32,624 nucleotides of DNA from Acidobacteriota bacterium (GTDB taxonomy: Bacteria; Acidobacteriota; Vicinamibacteria; Vicinamibacterales; CAVVIG01), in the NCBI GenBank assembly GCA_017883165.1, contig JADGOC010000027.1:1-32624 (forward strand), given 5' to 3'. A program made the translations under genes and the position numbers. Below the pieces are notes generated by a model, which saw only the letters and a program-made list of their open reading frames with translations, was not told the origin of the DNA and did not search any database. This document shows positions 21,764 through 30,552 of the stretch, one piece after another; within the stretch, counting starts at the first letter, position 1, and each line of letters opens with the position of its first letter.

Positions 21764-22981
21764 CTAGAACTCGGTCACCGTCAGCGACACGATCGTGGTC
21801 GCCGACACGAACGAGACGGTTCCGGCCGCCCAGCATTGAATCGAAAACGTGTGGGTCCCCGCGGGAACGTTCGAGTACACCCGCGACGTGGACCAGAGCA
21901 CGTAGCCGGTGCCGCCGAAAAATCCTTCCTTCGTCGGGTCCCACGTATCCAGCGTCGGGAACGCGTTCACGCCCGCCCACACGCCGTCGATCGCCGGCTG
22001 ACACGACACGCTGCCGCCGGCGCTGTTGAGCGGCACCAACACTTGAATGAGGAGCGGCCGGCCGTGCGTCGTGCCGATGAATCCACTGCCGGTAATCATT
22101 TGAAACGTCTGATCATTTACCAGCGTCATCGGAGCGTGCGCGGCGCCTGGCGTGAAGTTCATCGCGCCCACGAGCGTCGAGCCCGCCGGACCTTGCGAAC
22201 CTGCGGGACCTTGCGCGCCCGCCGGACCCTGCGGTCCGGTTGAACCTTCCGCGCCCGCGGGACCCTGCGCGCCGGCGGCGCCCGCCGGACCCGCGACGCC
22301 TTGAACGCCCTGTAAACCCTGTGAACCTTGTAGACCGACCGGGCCGATCGCGCCCGTGTCACCCTTCGCGCCGGGCGCGCCGGGCGCGCCGTTGCAGACG
22401 AACGCGGGAATCGTGTTGGCCACTTCGACGGCATTTCCATCCACGAGCGTAAGCTTCATACCGCCCACTACCCCGCAACCAGCGCCATCGTCTGGCGCGA
22501 TCGCGACGCTGTAGCCTTGCGCGCCGGTCGCGCCGGCGTCGCCTTTTTCGCCTTGCGCGCCGGCTGCGCCTGCCTGGCCCACGGGACCCGCCGATCCGGC
22601 CGGACCCGCGGGTCCAATCGGTCCTGGTGATCCAGCCGGTCCTGCTTGTCCTACCGATCCTGCTGGTCCTGCCGGTCCCGCCGCTCCTACCGCTCCTGCC
22701 GGTCCCGTTAATCCTGTTGCACCGATCGGCCCCGTCGGTCCCGCGAGTCCTTGCGGCCCCGCGACGTTCCAGCTAATCCGCGCTTCATGCCATCCGCACG
22801 CTTGTTTCACGGTGACGATGCGGACGGCTCCGCGATCGTCACCATCGCGATCGGCAACGGTCTTCACGCACGCAAAAATTGTGGTGGACGACTGCGCGTC
22901 AACCGCCGGCGGCAGCGCGGTGAATCCGATGGCGAATGCGCCACCGACCACCAGACGACGGCACCAAGGCTTTCGAGACAT
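21764..22981 (-). CDS. Secreted collagen-like protein
   Basis: This 405-residue protein starts at ATG 22981 behind GGAGGTGG, not at the track start 23068. A signal peptide ([21 protein letters not shown]) is followed by a short domain with two cysteines ([21 protein letters not shown]). Then come about 27 Gly-X-Y triplets ([20 protein letters not shown]...), a 40-residue non-collagen module with two cysteines ending PAFVCNG, about 23 more Gly-X-Y triplets, and a C-terminal domain of about 130 residues rich in beta strands, possibly a trimerisation or adhesive head. GEKGDAG and GAKGDTG resemble triplets that stabilise bacterial collagens lacking hydroxyproline. It is likely exported and may act in adhesion or biofilm. 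Confidence 0.88.
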   Translation of the reverse strand: MSRKPWCRRLVVGGAFAIGFTALPPAVDAQSSTTIFACVKTVADRDGDDRGAVRIVTVKQACGWHEARISWNVAGPQGLAGPTGPIGATGLTGPAGAVGAAGPAGPAGSVGQAGPAGSPGPIGPAGPAGSAGPVGQAGAAGAQGEKGDAGATGAQGYSVAIAPDDGAGCGVVGGMKLTLVDGNAVEVANTIPAFVCNGAPGAPGAKGDTGAIGPVGLQGSQGLQGVQGVAGPAGAAGAQGPAGAEGSTGPQGPAGAQGPAGSQGPAGSTLVGAMNFTPGAAHAPMTLVNDQTFQMITGSGFIGTTHGRPLLIQVLVPLNSAGGSVSCQPAIDGVWAGVNAFPTLDTWDPTKEGFFGGTGYVLWSTSRVYSNVPAGTHTFSIQCWAAGTVSFVSATTIVSLTVTEF

Positions 22982-22986
22982 GGCAA

Positions 22987-23014
22987 CCACCTCCAAGCAG
23001 CGCGTCGCTGCTTG
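22987..23014 (-). promoter_or_regulatory. Hairpin abutting the collagen-gene ribosome site
   Basis: On the minus strand CAAGCAGCG-ACG-CGCTGCTTG forms a perfect 9-bp stem (23014-22994), and its last base is the first G of the Shine-Dalgarno sequence GGAGGTGG (22994-22987). The stem lies directly in the leader 13 nt before the ATG and could limit ribosome access or protect the mRNA end. Confidence 0.5.
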
Positions 23015-23089
23015 TAACTGACGTTTCGCGGGGCGGGACGGGGGGCGCCATATCTGCTGAGGTGGCAAGGGCGGTACCGGGCGGTACAG

Positions 23090-23452
23090 TCACGAAACTG
23101 CTGGGGATTGCACGCAACCGCACAGTGAGGAAGTGTGCCGACTTGGCCCGCGGCTAACAAAGGCGTCAGTGAGGACGCCGCGACGGGATTGCAGTTCGCG
23201 TGTCGATCTACTCTCTTCGCGGTCGTCGCGCAGCTGGTTTGAGACTAGCTTGCCGTTCTTCCAGAGATCGCGCGGCACGTTCGCAAGACTCCGGGCGGAC
23301 TCTGCAAAAGCCAAGAGCTCTTGGTTCGTAAAGTGGCTCGGTCGAGTATCAGCATTCGGCAACAGCACTGCGTATTCATCGCCCCCGAAACGATAAGCAG
23401 AGCCGCGAGCGTGCACGTGCGCCTCCAAGGCCGCCATGAAACGCGGGAGCAA
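23090..23452 (-). pseudogene. GGDEF (diguanylate cyclase) domain remnant
   Basis: The minus-strand frame reads LPRFMAALEAHVHARGSAYR, then FGGDEYAVLLPNAD, the active-site signature of GGDEF domains. The N-terminal half expected before it (the D-x-D-x-F-K and N-D-x-x-G-H segments) is missing, being replaced in the same frame by a TAA stop and unrelated sequence. After FTNQELLAFAESARSL the C-terminal part loses the usual GGDEF ending and runs into low-quality sequence up to a stop at 23090. The product cannot be an active cyclase. It seems to be the scar of a deletion or rearrangement that removed most of a signalling gene. Confidence 0.6.
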
Positions 23453-23677
23453 TTACAGGTCGATGTAGCTCCGATAGTAGTCGAGCTCGGACAGGAAGAG
23501 TGTCGGCGCTTGCGCAAGTTGCTTGTTTAGTTCTTCTATCAGATGGGGATCACTAACCAGTGCTTTCGATGCGTCAAGCTTGTTCGCCAGATCCAGCCGA
23601 GCGTCCAAGACCGCCCGCTTCAGCCATGGCAACAGCTTTGCCTCGATGTTCTTCGGGGCCAGCCCCGAATTCCGTTG
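23453..23677 (-). pseudogene. C-terminal fragment fused upstream of GGDEF remnant
   Basis: The same frame before the TAA at 23453 is open to a TGA at 23678-23680 and reads GLAPKNIEAKLLPWLKRAVL, then LDLANKLDASKALVSDPHLI, then APTLFLSELDYYRSYIDL. It looks like a real helical protein end, but it has no start codon with a ribosome site. It may be part of the same ancient gene as the GGDEF relic, interrupted by a stop, or a separate gene tail. I do not recognise it. Confidence 0.4.
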
Positions 23678-23815
23678 TCATCCACGCCGCGGAATAAAGA
23701 TGGCCCTTTCGCCGGGCGGCTCCTGTGGTCGCGACCGGCGTCGAGCGATTTCTTCAGACTTCCTTTGCGAACGAGCGTTCTACGCCCTGGAACTCCCCTT
23801 GCACGGGTGCCTCAC

Positions 23816-24508
23816 ATGTTCAAGAGAGCCTTGCTCGTCGCACTGGTTTGTTTCCCGCTCCTCTCCGGCACAGCCGGGGCGACGCCCATCAATCTACTCA
23901 CCAATGGCAGCTTCGAATCCGGTCTGACCGGCTGGACCACGAGCGGGACCCAATTGGCCTACGCTCCCACTGTGGTGACGACTGGGACCTCCTGCTGTTT
24001 CGGCGAGTCTGTGCCGAACGATGACGTCGTCGGTGGGAGTCCGGACGCCGCAGGCACCCATGGAGTCTATTTCGTCGATGACCTGGCGCATCAGTTTCTG
24101 ACGCAGTCGCTGTTCCTGGCCGCCGGTAGCTACGAGATCGGCTTCGATGCGTATGCGCCGTTCAACGGCTTTGGCAATCCTGGCGACGCATCGTTCAGCG
24201 GGACGATCGCCGGGGTGCAACTGGCGAACTACACGGTCCATACGCAGGGCAATCCGGGGCATTGGATCCTATTCTCGGGTATCGCCAACGTCGTGGCGGA
24301 CGGTACGTATGACGTGGCGTTCGACTTTCAGACCTTTGGCGGAGCCTCCGCCGACGTCGTGATCGATCGCGCCTATATCGCGAGCAGCGCTCAGGGCGGC
24401 GGCACGCCGATCGGAGGCGAGGTGCCGGAGCCCGCCTCGCTCCTCCTGCTCGGCACCGGCCTGATAGGCGGAGCGCGTCGCTGGTGGAAGTTCCGGATGA
24501 ACGGCTAG
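23816..24508 (+). CDS. PEP-CTERM sorting domain protein
   Basis: The start is ATG 23816 (MFKRALLVALVCFPLLSGTA, a signal peptide); the track start at 23543 lies in the fossil region. The 230-residue product has a carbohydrate-binding-like beta-sandwich: NLLTNGSFESGLTGWTTSGT at the N-terminus, typical of 'NGSFE..GW' domains, FLAAGSYEIGFDAYAPF, and YDVAFDFQTFGGASADVVID. The C-terminus is a classic PEP-CTERM anchor: EVPEPASLLLLGTGLIGGAR then RRWWKFR. Such proteins are exported and processed by an exosortase, usually linked to exopolysaccharide or biofilm; no exosortase is encoded in this window. A terminator hairpin follows. Confidence 0.9.
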   Translation: MFKRALLVALVCFPLLSGTAGATPINLLTNGSFESGLTGWTTSGTQLAYAPTVVTTGTSCCFGESVPNDDVVGGSPDAAGTHGVYFVDDLAHQFLTQSLFLAAGSYEIGFDAYAPFNGFGNPGDASFSGTIAGVQLANYTVHTQGNPGHWILFSGIANVVADGTYDVAFDFQTFGGASADVVIDRAYIASSAQGGGTPIGGEVPEPASLLLLGTGLIGGARRWWKFRMNG

Positions 24509-24539
24509 GCGCCATAACCGCACCGCACCAGCTCACCAG

Positions 24540-24562
24540 GGGCCGCTTTATCGGAGCGGCCC
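24540..24562 (+). terminator. Terminator hairpin after the PEP-CTERM gene
   Basis: GGGCCGCT-TTATCGG-AGCGGCCC is a perfect 8-bp GC-rich stem with a 7-nt loop, 31 bp past the stop, followed by TTCGTGTGTT. The T-rich tail is weak. It sits between convergent genes and may work in both directions. Confidence 0.6.
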
Positions 24563-24607
24563 TTCGTGTGTTACGTAGGCGCGCCAATTACTCATGGCTG
24601 AGCCACG

Positions 24608-26248
24608 TTACGGCGTTTTCGCCGCGGGCCGGACGGTCGGATACTTGATGCCCAGCTGCTCCAGGTACGTTTTGTACTTGGTCGGGTCGTAGTAGTACTT
24701 CTTCATTTCCGGCCGGTATTTCGCCATCGTCTGCTGGTTCAGCCAGATGGCCGGCTGGTCGCCCGGACGGATGAACGGGATGTACTTGACGTCCTTCGTC
24801 TGCACGTTCTTGAAATAGTCCCACGCCTGCGTAATCAGCTCCGGCCGCGTCATCAGGTCGATGACCGTCATCGCCATCACCTTCGAGCCGTACTGAATGC
24901 CCTTGTGCGCGATGGGCGTCGCCATGGAGATCGCGTTCGCCCAGTTGTGACCCGGACCCGCCTGCATGTTCGCCGGGTAGTTCAGCGTGACGGTCGGTAC
25001 GTTCCACGAGATGTCGCCGATGTCGTCCGACCCGCCGCCGCGCTTGTCCTCGTCCGGGATCACTTCGCGCCCGCGCAGCGGGTTGATCTTCGTCGCCAGG
25101 CCGATCTCCGGCACCTTCAGCTCGTGCTGCAGCGCTTTGGCGAGCGTCTGGTCCGCTTCGGTCCACGGCGGCAGGCCGACCTTCTCGATGTTCGCGTACA
25201 TCGTCTCGGCCACGGTCTTGTTGAAGTGCCCCGGCCACGCCGATCCGAGCAGGCGCGACGACTGCTCCGTATTCGTCATCATCGTCGCCGCCTTGGCCAT
25301 CGTGTCGCCGATGTCCCACAGCTCCTTGATGTGCGGGTAGTCGGTTTCGCGGAAGTAGTACCAGACGCTCGCGTTGGGCGGGACGACGTTGGGCTGGTCG
25401 CCACCGTTGGTGATGACGTAGTGCGAGCGCTGCTGGAGGCGGAGGTGCTCACGGCGGAAATTCCAGCCGACGTCCATCAGCTCCACCGCGTCGAGCGCGG
25501 AGCGTCCGCGCCACGGCGCGCTGGCCGCGTGCGCGCTCTCGCCTTTGAAGTTGTATTCGACCGACACCATGCCGTTGCCGCCACTATCGCCCCAGCTCAC
25601 CTGCATATTCGCGCCGACGTGCGCGAAGATCGCGACGTCGACGTCCTTGAAGGCGCCGGCGCGCACGTAGTACGCCTTCGAGCCGAGCAGCTCCTCCGCG
25701 ACGCCCGGCCACAGCCGCAGCGTCCCCTGGAGGTGCTGCTGTTCCATGATCTTCTTGACGGAGAGCGCGGCCGCGATCTGCAGCGGCATGCCGGAGTTGT
25801 GTCCCTCGCCGTGCCCCGGCGCACCCTCGATGATCGGGTCGTGATAGGCGACGCCCGGTTTCTGCGACGCCTGCGGGATGCAGTCGATGTCGGACCCGAG
25901 CGCGATCACCGGCTTGCCGGATCCCCAGCTCGCCATCCACGCGGTGGGAATGCCGGCGAGGTTCTCCTGTACAGTGAAACCGTTTTTCTTGAGGATATCG
26001 GTCAGGTATTTTGACGTCTCGAACTCCTGGAAGCCGAGCTCGCCGAAGCTGAACACCTGATCGTTCATCTTCTGAATGAACTCGCCCTGGCCGTCGACTT
26101 CCTGGGCGACGTCTTTTTTGTATTGTTCGACTCTCGGGTTGGAGGCGGCCGGTGCGGACGCTGGTGCTCCCTGCTGTCCGGACACAGCGGTGAACGAAGC
26201 GGTGACAGCGGCGATGAGCGCGACGGTCCAGACGCGTGATGCACGCAT
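24608..26248 (-). CDS. Secreted M20 family amidohydrolase/peptidase (AbgB-like)
   Basis: The start ATG 26248 follows GGAGG (the track uses an upstream TTG). The 546-residue product has a signal peptide (RVWTVALIAAVTASFTAVSG) and an M20D/AbgB-like catalytic domain. The segments GFQEFETSKYL, VIALGSDIDCIPQ, GEGHNSGMPLQIAAALSVKK and VAEELLGSKAYYVRAGAF hold the metal ligands and general base. The dimerisation lid domain (ESAHAASAPWRGRSALDAVE) and the C-terminal return (GSDDIGDISWNVPTVTLNY) follow. The family hydrolyses N-acyl or p-aminobenzoyl-glutamate-type amide bonds; an exported form probably acts on peptides or amides in the periplasm. It diverges from the BNR-repeat gene. Confidence 0.9.
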   Translation of the reverse strand: MRASRVWTVALIAAVTASFTAVSGQQGAPASAPAASNPRVEQYKKDVAQEVDGQGEFIQKMNDQVFSFGELGFQEFETSKYLTDILKKNGFTVQENLAGIPTAWMASWGSGKPVIALGSDIDCIPQASQKPGVAYHDPIIEGAPGHGEGHNSGMPLQIAAALSVKKIMEQQHLQGTLRLWPGVAEELLGSKAYYVRAGAFKDVDVAIFAHVGANMQVSWGDSGGNGMVSVEYNFKGESAHAASAPWRGRSALDAVELMDVGWNFRREHLRLQQRSHYVITNGGDQPNVVPPNASVWYYFRETDYPHIKELWDIGDTMAKAATMMTNTEQSSRLLGSAWPGHFNKTVAETMYANIEKVGLPPWTEADQTLAKALQHELKVPEIGLATKINPLRGREVIPDEDKRGGGSDDIGDISWNVPTVTLNYPANMQAGPGHNWANAISMATPIAHKGIQYGSKVMAMTVIDLMTRPELITQAWDYFKNVQTKDVKYIPFIRPGDQPAIWLNQQTMAKYRPEMKKYYYDPTKYKTYLEQLGIKYPTVRPAAKTP

Positions 26249-26682
26249 GCGATCCTCCAAGGAAACAGTGCGCGGATCTTATATCATTTGAGGATGCCGC
26301 CCTTCGTGCCGCGCGAGTCGCTGCGACGGACGCGCCAACCGTTCGGCTGTGTCTTGGGACAGTACGGGCGGCGATGACGGCGACCACTGCGTACGCGGTC
26401 GTCGGAATGCTGTCTGGCGTCCAGCCTGATCACGAGCGAAAGTAAGGGCGAGCGCGCCGTCGTTGAGCGCCCACGCCTCGTTTTCGCCGTCCCCCCGTAA
26501 GCTCCCCCTCTAACTTCACGATCGGCTCATTGCGCCGGAGCGTCTCGCTCCACCGGGTACGGACGGTCCCGTCCATTGCCGCGCGCGGCTGGGCGGGCTC
26601 CTGCGCTACTATCATCGAGCCGCGTGACGGTTCGATCGAACTTCCGGATAGTACGGGCCCAATCAGTCGCGTGGAGGTGTCC
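26249..26682. other. Shared upstream region of two divergent genes
   Basis: This 434-bp gap lies between the M20 gene and the BNR-repeat gene. It must hold both promoters; TGATATAAG on the minus strand about 40 nt before the M20 gene is a possible -10. A 6-bp hairpin (GGAGCG-TCT-CGCTCC, 26537-26551) is present. I see no gene and no convincing repeat. Confidence 0.5.
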
Positions 26683-29600
26683 ATGAAGGCTCTTCGCTCA
26701 CTCATCCCGCTCTCGTTCGGCGTCCTCGTCCTTGCCGTCAGTCTCGCCGCGCAATCGACGCCTCCGACGTCCGATCCGGTCAAGCCGGCGCTCTTCCAGG
26801 GCATGGCGTGGCGCAACATCGGTCCGTTCCGCGGCGGCCGCGCGACGACGGTCGCCGGCGTGCCGTCGCAGCCGATGGTCTACTACATGGGGGGCGCGGG
26901 CGGCGGCGTCTGGAAGACCGAAGACGCCGGGCTGTCGTGGTACAACGTCTCGGACGGCTTCTTCAAGACCGGATCGGTCGGCGCCATCGCCGTGGCCGAC
27001 TCGGATCCGAACGTCGTCTTCGTCGGTATGGGCGAGGCGCCGGTGCGCGGCGTCGCCACGTCGAGCGGCGATGGCGCCTACAAGTCGACGGACGCCGGCC
27101 GCACGTGGACGCACGTCGGCCTCGACGCGACGCGGCACATCTCACGTATCGCCATCCACCCGACCAATCCGGACATCGTCTACGTCGCAGCGCAGGGGAG
27201 TCCGTGGGCGCCGACGCCGGAGCGCGGGGTCTACAAATCGGTCGACGGTGGGAAAAGCTGGAAGCAGATCCACCACGGCGAGAACGACACGTCGGGCGCG
27301 AGCGACATGGCCATGGACCCGACGAACCCGCGCACCCTTTACGTCGCCTATTGGGACCATCAGCGGTTCCCGTGGCAGGTGCGGAGCGGCGGACCCGGCA
27401 GCGCGATCTACAAGACGACCGACGGCGGCGACACCTGGACGAAGCTCACCGAGGGGCTGCCGAAAGGGACGATCGGCAAGATCGGCGTCGCCGTGTCGCC
27501 CTCCAATCCGCAGCGGGTCTGGGCGAACGTCGAGGCTGACGAGGGCGGCGTCTACCGCTCCGACGACGGCGGGATGTCGTGGCACCGCACGACCGACGAT
27601 CGCGTCACGCGCGCGCGGGCCTGGTATTACACGGCGGTCACCGCCGACCCGCTCGACGACAACGTCGTGTACGTGATCAACGCGCCGCTGTTGAAGTCGA
27701 TCGACGGCGGCCAGATCTTCACGCCGCTGGCGGCGCCGCACGGCGACAACCATCAGCTCTGGATCAACCCGCACAACGCGCGGAACATGATCAACTGCAA
27801 CGACGGCGGCGCGAACATCAGCTTCGACGGCGGGAAGAGCTGGTCCACGCAGGACAACCAGCCGACGGCGCAGTTCTACCGCGTGGCGGCGGACGATCAG
27901 TTCCCGTATGTCCTCTATGGCGGGCAGCAGGACAACACGACGGTCGCCATCCCGAGCCGGTCGCTGACAGGCGGCATCAACCGGTCTGACTGGTTCGATG
28001 TCGGAGGCTGCGAGAGCGCGCACGTCGCGTTCGATCCCAAGAACCCCGCCCTCATCTACGCGACGTGCTATCAGGGCATCCTCACCGAGTACGACCGGAA
28101 GACGAAGTTTCGGCGGCTCGTGTCGCCGTATCCCGAGCAGGGGCTCGCCGAACCGTCGAACGAGCAGAAGTACCGCTTCAACTGGAACGCGCCGGTCGCG
28201 GCGTCGCCCGAGCACCCGAACGTGATCTACATAGGCGGCAGCGCGCTCTTCCGGACCGAGAACCGCGGCCAGACGTGGACCGTGATCAGCCCCGACCTCA
28301 CGCGTAACGAGAAGGACAAGCAGGGGCCGGGCGGTGCGCCGATCACCAACGAAGGCGCCGGCGGCGAGGTCTACGGCACGATTTTCTACATCGTCGAATC
28401 TCCGCACGAGGCGGGTACGATCTGGGTCGGCACCGACGACGGCCTGGTGCAGCTCACGCGGGACGGCGGAAAGACGTGGACCAACGTGACGCCGAAGGCG
28501 GTGCCCGCCCACGTTCAGATCAACGCCATCGAGGTGTCGCCGCTCGACAAAGCGACGGCGTACGTCGCGGCCACCGGCTACAAGTGGAACGACTTCACGC
28601 CGTACGCCTTCAAGACGAACGACTACGGGAAGACCTGGAAGGCGATCACCGCCGGCTTCCGCGCGAACGACTTCGTGCGCGAGGTTCGCGAGGACCCGGC
28701 GCGGCGCGGTCTCCTGTACGCGGGCACGGAAACCGGCGCCTACGTCTCGTGGGACGACGGCGAGCGCTGGGAGAGCCTGCAGTTGAACCTGCCGGCTGTG
28801 CCGGTCACGGATCTGAAGGTGCACGACAACGATCTGGTGGTGGCCACGCAGGGGCGGGCCTACTGGATCCTCGACGACCTGACCCCCCTGCAGCAGATGC
28901 ACGACACGGTATCCCGGGAGGACCTGTTCCTCTTCAAGCCGAAGGCGAGCGTGCGCGTGGACGCGCCGCCGCCTGGCGAGGCCGGCACCGGCAAGAATCC
29001 GTCGGCAGGCGCGGTCATCGACTACACGCTGTCGGACAAGGTCGCAGCCGATCTGGCCCGCGCGGAGAAGCCGGCGACGCTGACACTCGAGATCCTCGAC
29101 GCCGGCGGCAACCTGGTGCGCAGGTTCAGCAGCGAGGAGACGAAGTCGATGCCCGGCGCCGGTCCGCAGCCGAAACTGCCGATCAAGGCGGGCATGAACC
29201 GCTTCGCCTGGAATCTGCGGACCGAGAATCTCACGCCGATTCCCGGCATCCTCCCCAACGGCAATATGGCCGGATACCTCGTGGCGCCTGGCCGCTACCA
29301 GGTGAGGCTCACCGAGGGCGCGACCACGCGGACCGAGGCGCTCACGGTGACGCCCGACCCGCGGATGACGCTCACGGCGGCTGACTTCACGCCCCAGCAG
29401 GCGATGCTCGCCTCGCTGACGGCGCGCATCGACGAGATCGCGAAGGCCGCGGGGGCGATGCGCAGCGTGCGCGATCAGGTGGACGCGCTGCTCGGCCGCA
29501 TCCCCGACGGGAAGGTCAAGGACGCGGGCAAGGCGCTGGCAGGAAGGATCACGGCGTGGGAGACGCAGATCGTCCAGCCGAAGCGGAAGACGTTTCAGGA

Positions 29601-29829
29601 CGTCATCAACTTCAGGAACGAGCTGATCGATCAGTACATGGCGCTGCGCGATGCCGTGGATGGCAACGGGCCGCCCGTGATCGACGCCCTCAAGGCCTGC
29701 GCTGCGGAGCTCGACGCGCAGTGGACGCCGCTCGGCGCGACCCTGAAGTCGCTGGAGCAGGAGGTGGCGAGCTTCAACGGCCTTGCGAAAGACAGCGGCG
29801 TCGGCGCCATCCAGATGAAGGGGCTCTGA
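26683..29829 (+). CDS. Secreted BNR/VPS10-like beta-propeller protein
   Basis: The start ATG 26683 follows GGAGG; the track start 26530 is upstream non-coding sequence. The 1048-residue product has a signal peptide (LRSLIPLSFGVLVLAVSLAA) and a WRNIGPFRGGRATTVAGV opening typical of the large VPS10/sortilin-like 'glycosyl hydrolase' proteins of Acidobacteriota and Bacteroidota. At least ten Asp-box (S/T-x-D-x-G-x-T/S-W) repeats are visible, e.g. KTEDAGLSW, KSTDAGRTW, KSVDGGKSW, KTTDGGDTW, RSDDGGMSW, LTRDGGKTW and KTNDYGKTW, forming beta-propellers over about residues 60-740. A beta-sandwich (TLTLEILDAGGNLVRRFSSE) and a helical C-terminal region (DVINFRNELIDQYMALRDAV) follow. Catalytic activity is not established for this family. 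It probably acts outside the cytoplasm. Confidence 0.9.
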   Translation: MKALRSLIPLSFGVLVLAVSLAAQSTPPTSDPVKPALFQGMAWRNIGPFRGGRATTVAGVPSQPMVYYMGGAGGGVWKTEDAGLSWYNVSDGFFKTGSVGAIAVADSDPNVVFVGMGEAPVRGVATSSGDGAYKSTDAGRTWTHVGLDATRHISRIAIHPTNPDIVYVAAQGSPWAPTPERGVYKSVDGGKSWKQIHHGENDTSGASDMAMDPTNPRTLYVAYWDHQRFPWQVRSGGPGSAIYKTTDGGDTWTKLTEGLPKGTIGKIGVAVSPSNPQRVWANVEADEGGVYRSDDGGMSWHRTTDDRVTRARAWYYTAVTADPLDDNVVYVINAPLLKSIDGGQIFTPLAAPHGDNHQLWINPHNARNMINCNDGGANISFDGGKSWSTQDNQPTAQFYRVAADDQFPYVLYGGQQDNTTVAIPSRSLTGGINRSDWFDVGGCESAHVAFDPKNPALIYATCYQGILTEYDRKTKFRRLVSPYPEQGLAEPSNEQKYRFNWNAPVAASPEHPNVIYIGGSALFRTENRGQTWTVISPDLTRNEKDKQGPGGAPITNEGAGGEVYGTIFYIVESPHEAGTIWVGTDDGLVQLTRDGGKTWTNVTPKAVPAHVQINAIEVSPLDKATAYVAATGYKWNDFTPYAFKTNDYGKTWKAITAGFRANDFVREVREDPARRGLLYAGTETGAYVSWDDGERWESLQLNLPAVPVTDLKVHDNDLVVATQGRAYWILDDLTPLQQMHDTVSREDLFLFKPKASVRVDAPPPGEAGTGKNPSAGAVIDYTLSDKVAADLARAEKPATLTLEILDAGGNLVRRFSSEETKSMPGAGPQPKLPIKAGMNRFAWNLRTENLTPIPGILPNGNMAGYLVAPGRYQVRLTEGATTRTEALTVTPDPRMTLTAADFTPQQAMLASLTARIDEIAKAAGAMRSVRDQVDALLGRIPDGKVKDAGKALAGRITAWETQIVQPKRKTFQDVINFRNELIDQYMALRDAVDGNGPPVIDALKACAAELDAQWTPLGATLKSLEQEVASFNGLAKDSGVGAIQMKGL

Positions 29830-30005
29830 GGGGTCGGTGCGCGGTACGACTGGCTGCTGCTGGCCGAGGGGCATCTGACACGGCGGGTATTCGGGGCGAT
29901 ACTGCAGCGGATCTGGCCGCTGCCGGTCCCGACGGGCTAACGGCGACCGCGGTGGTCCGCAAATATTACATCCGCGCCGGCCAGCAGGCGTCGGTGGGAC
30001 CTGAC

Positions 30006-30020
30006 GCCCTGAAACAGGGC
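30006..30020 (+). terminator. Weak hairpin downstream of the BNR gene
   Basis: GCCCTG-AAA-CAGGGC is a 6-bp perfect stem with a 3-nt loop about 175 bp past the stop, followed by AAACCGCTCTTTGCC. There is no true T-run, so the terminator call is tentative. Confidence 0.3.
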
Positions 30021-30072
30021 AAACCGCTCTTTGCCTCGTCTTTGCGTCAGTTCCTGCCGAAATCTGGTCCCT

Positions 30073-30193
30073 TTTCCACAGGGTTTTCCACAGGTCATGT
30101 CGAAAGGGTAAACGACCCACTTCTGGCACATGCCCTGGCACTTCCGGCCATCTTGGTCGCTCGTTTCCGTTCGGGCTCTTCCGGTTTTCCACA
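30073..30193 (+). repeat. Three TTTTCCACA DnaA-box-like motifs
   Basis: TTTTCCACA occurs at 30073-30081, 30085-30093 and 30185-30193, all in the same orientation. The first two are spaced 12 bp and the third 100 bp later. Each differs by one base from the E. coli DnaA box TTATCCACA. No dnaA, dnaN, parA or replication gene is in the window. They may be replication-related sites, titration sites or chance. Confidence 0.45.
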
Positions 30194-30552
30194 GCCAGGC
30201 AATCGCAAGCCAACTGAGGCGAAAGTCGGGTGCGGATTCATCGTCTGATAACGGTCGGTCTGCGCGTCAGCTCGGACGGGGGCGGGTTGGAGGTTTCAGC
30301 CCAAGCCGATCCCGTGCCTCTCGCCGTCATGGCACGGCGTGGAGAACTGTCCGAGAAATGCCTCAGAGCCATGGTGTTTCAGGCCGTGCTGTTCGGACGC
30401 GGACGAAGGCGCCGGTCTCGGGAGCCGGCAGAAGGTCGCAACGAGAAATCCCGCGGCACGCGGAGGGTCCTGGTGTATAACGGTGCGCATCCCGATCGGC
30501 CAAAACGGAGATCCCGGATTATCACATTGTCAATTCCTGGAGGACACTTGTC

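Larger units (their letters stand above)
22995..23815. other. Gene-poor stretch with degraded coding remnants
   Basis: Apart from the collagen-gene leader, the two fossil segments above and the promoter side of the PEP-CTERM gene, I see no intact gene here. The composition is lower in GC and less codon-biased than in the flanks. The plus-strand ORFs listed by the track across it are not supported. Confidence 0.6.
29830..30552. other. Intergenic region with DnaA-box-like 9-mers
   Basis: No convincing gene is present. The region holds a short open remnant right after the BNR gene stop (29830-29940), a 6-bp hairpin GCCCTG-AAA-CAGGGC (30006-30020) that may help end the BNR transcript, and three TTTTCCACA 9-mers. 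The long minus-strand ORF of 1023 codons crossing it is a shadow of the BNR gene. Confidence 0.6.

Noticed and set aside
22159-22760. Repetitive GC-rich tract considered as CRISPR or satellite
   Set aside because: The periodicity is the 9-bp Gly-X-Y codon pattern of the collagen-like gene; there are no spacers or conserved repeats.
26236-26445. Short plus-strand ORF in the divergent gap
   Set aside because: It starts inside the M20 gene promoter region, has no ribosome site and shows no protein-like pattern.
29937-30131. 64-residue minus-strand ORF covering the TTTTCCACA motifs
   Set aside because: No ribosome site, no recognisable protein pattern and weak codon bias; the sequence reads better as non-coding.
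27142-30213. 1023-residue minus-strand ORF
   Set aside because: It is antisense to the BNR-repeat gene; its Arg/Val/Asp-rich composition is the typical shadow of a GC-rich gene, and no domain is recognisable.
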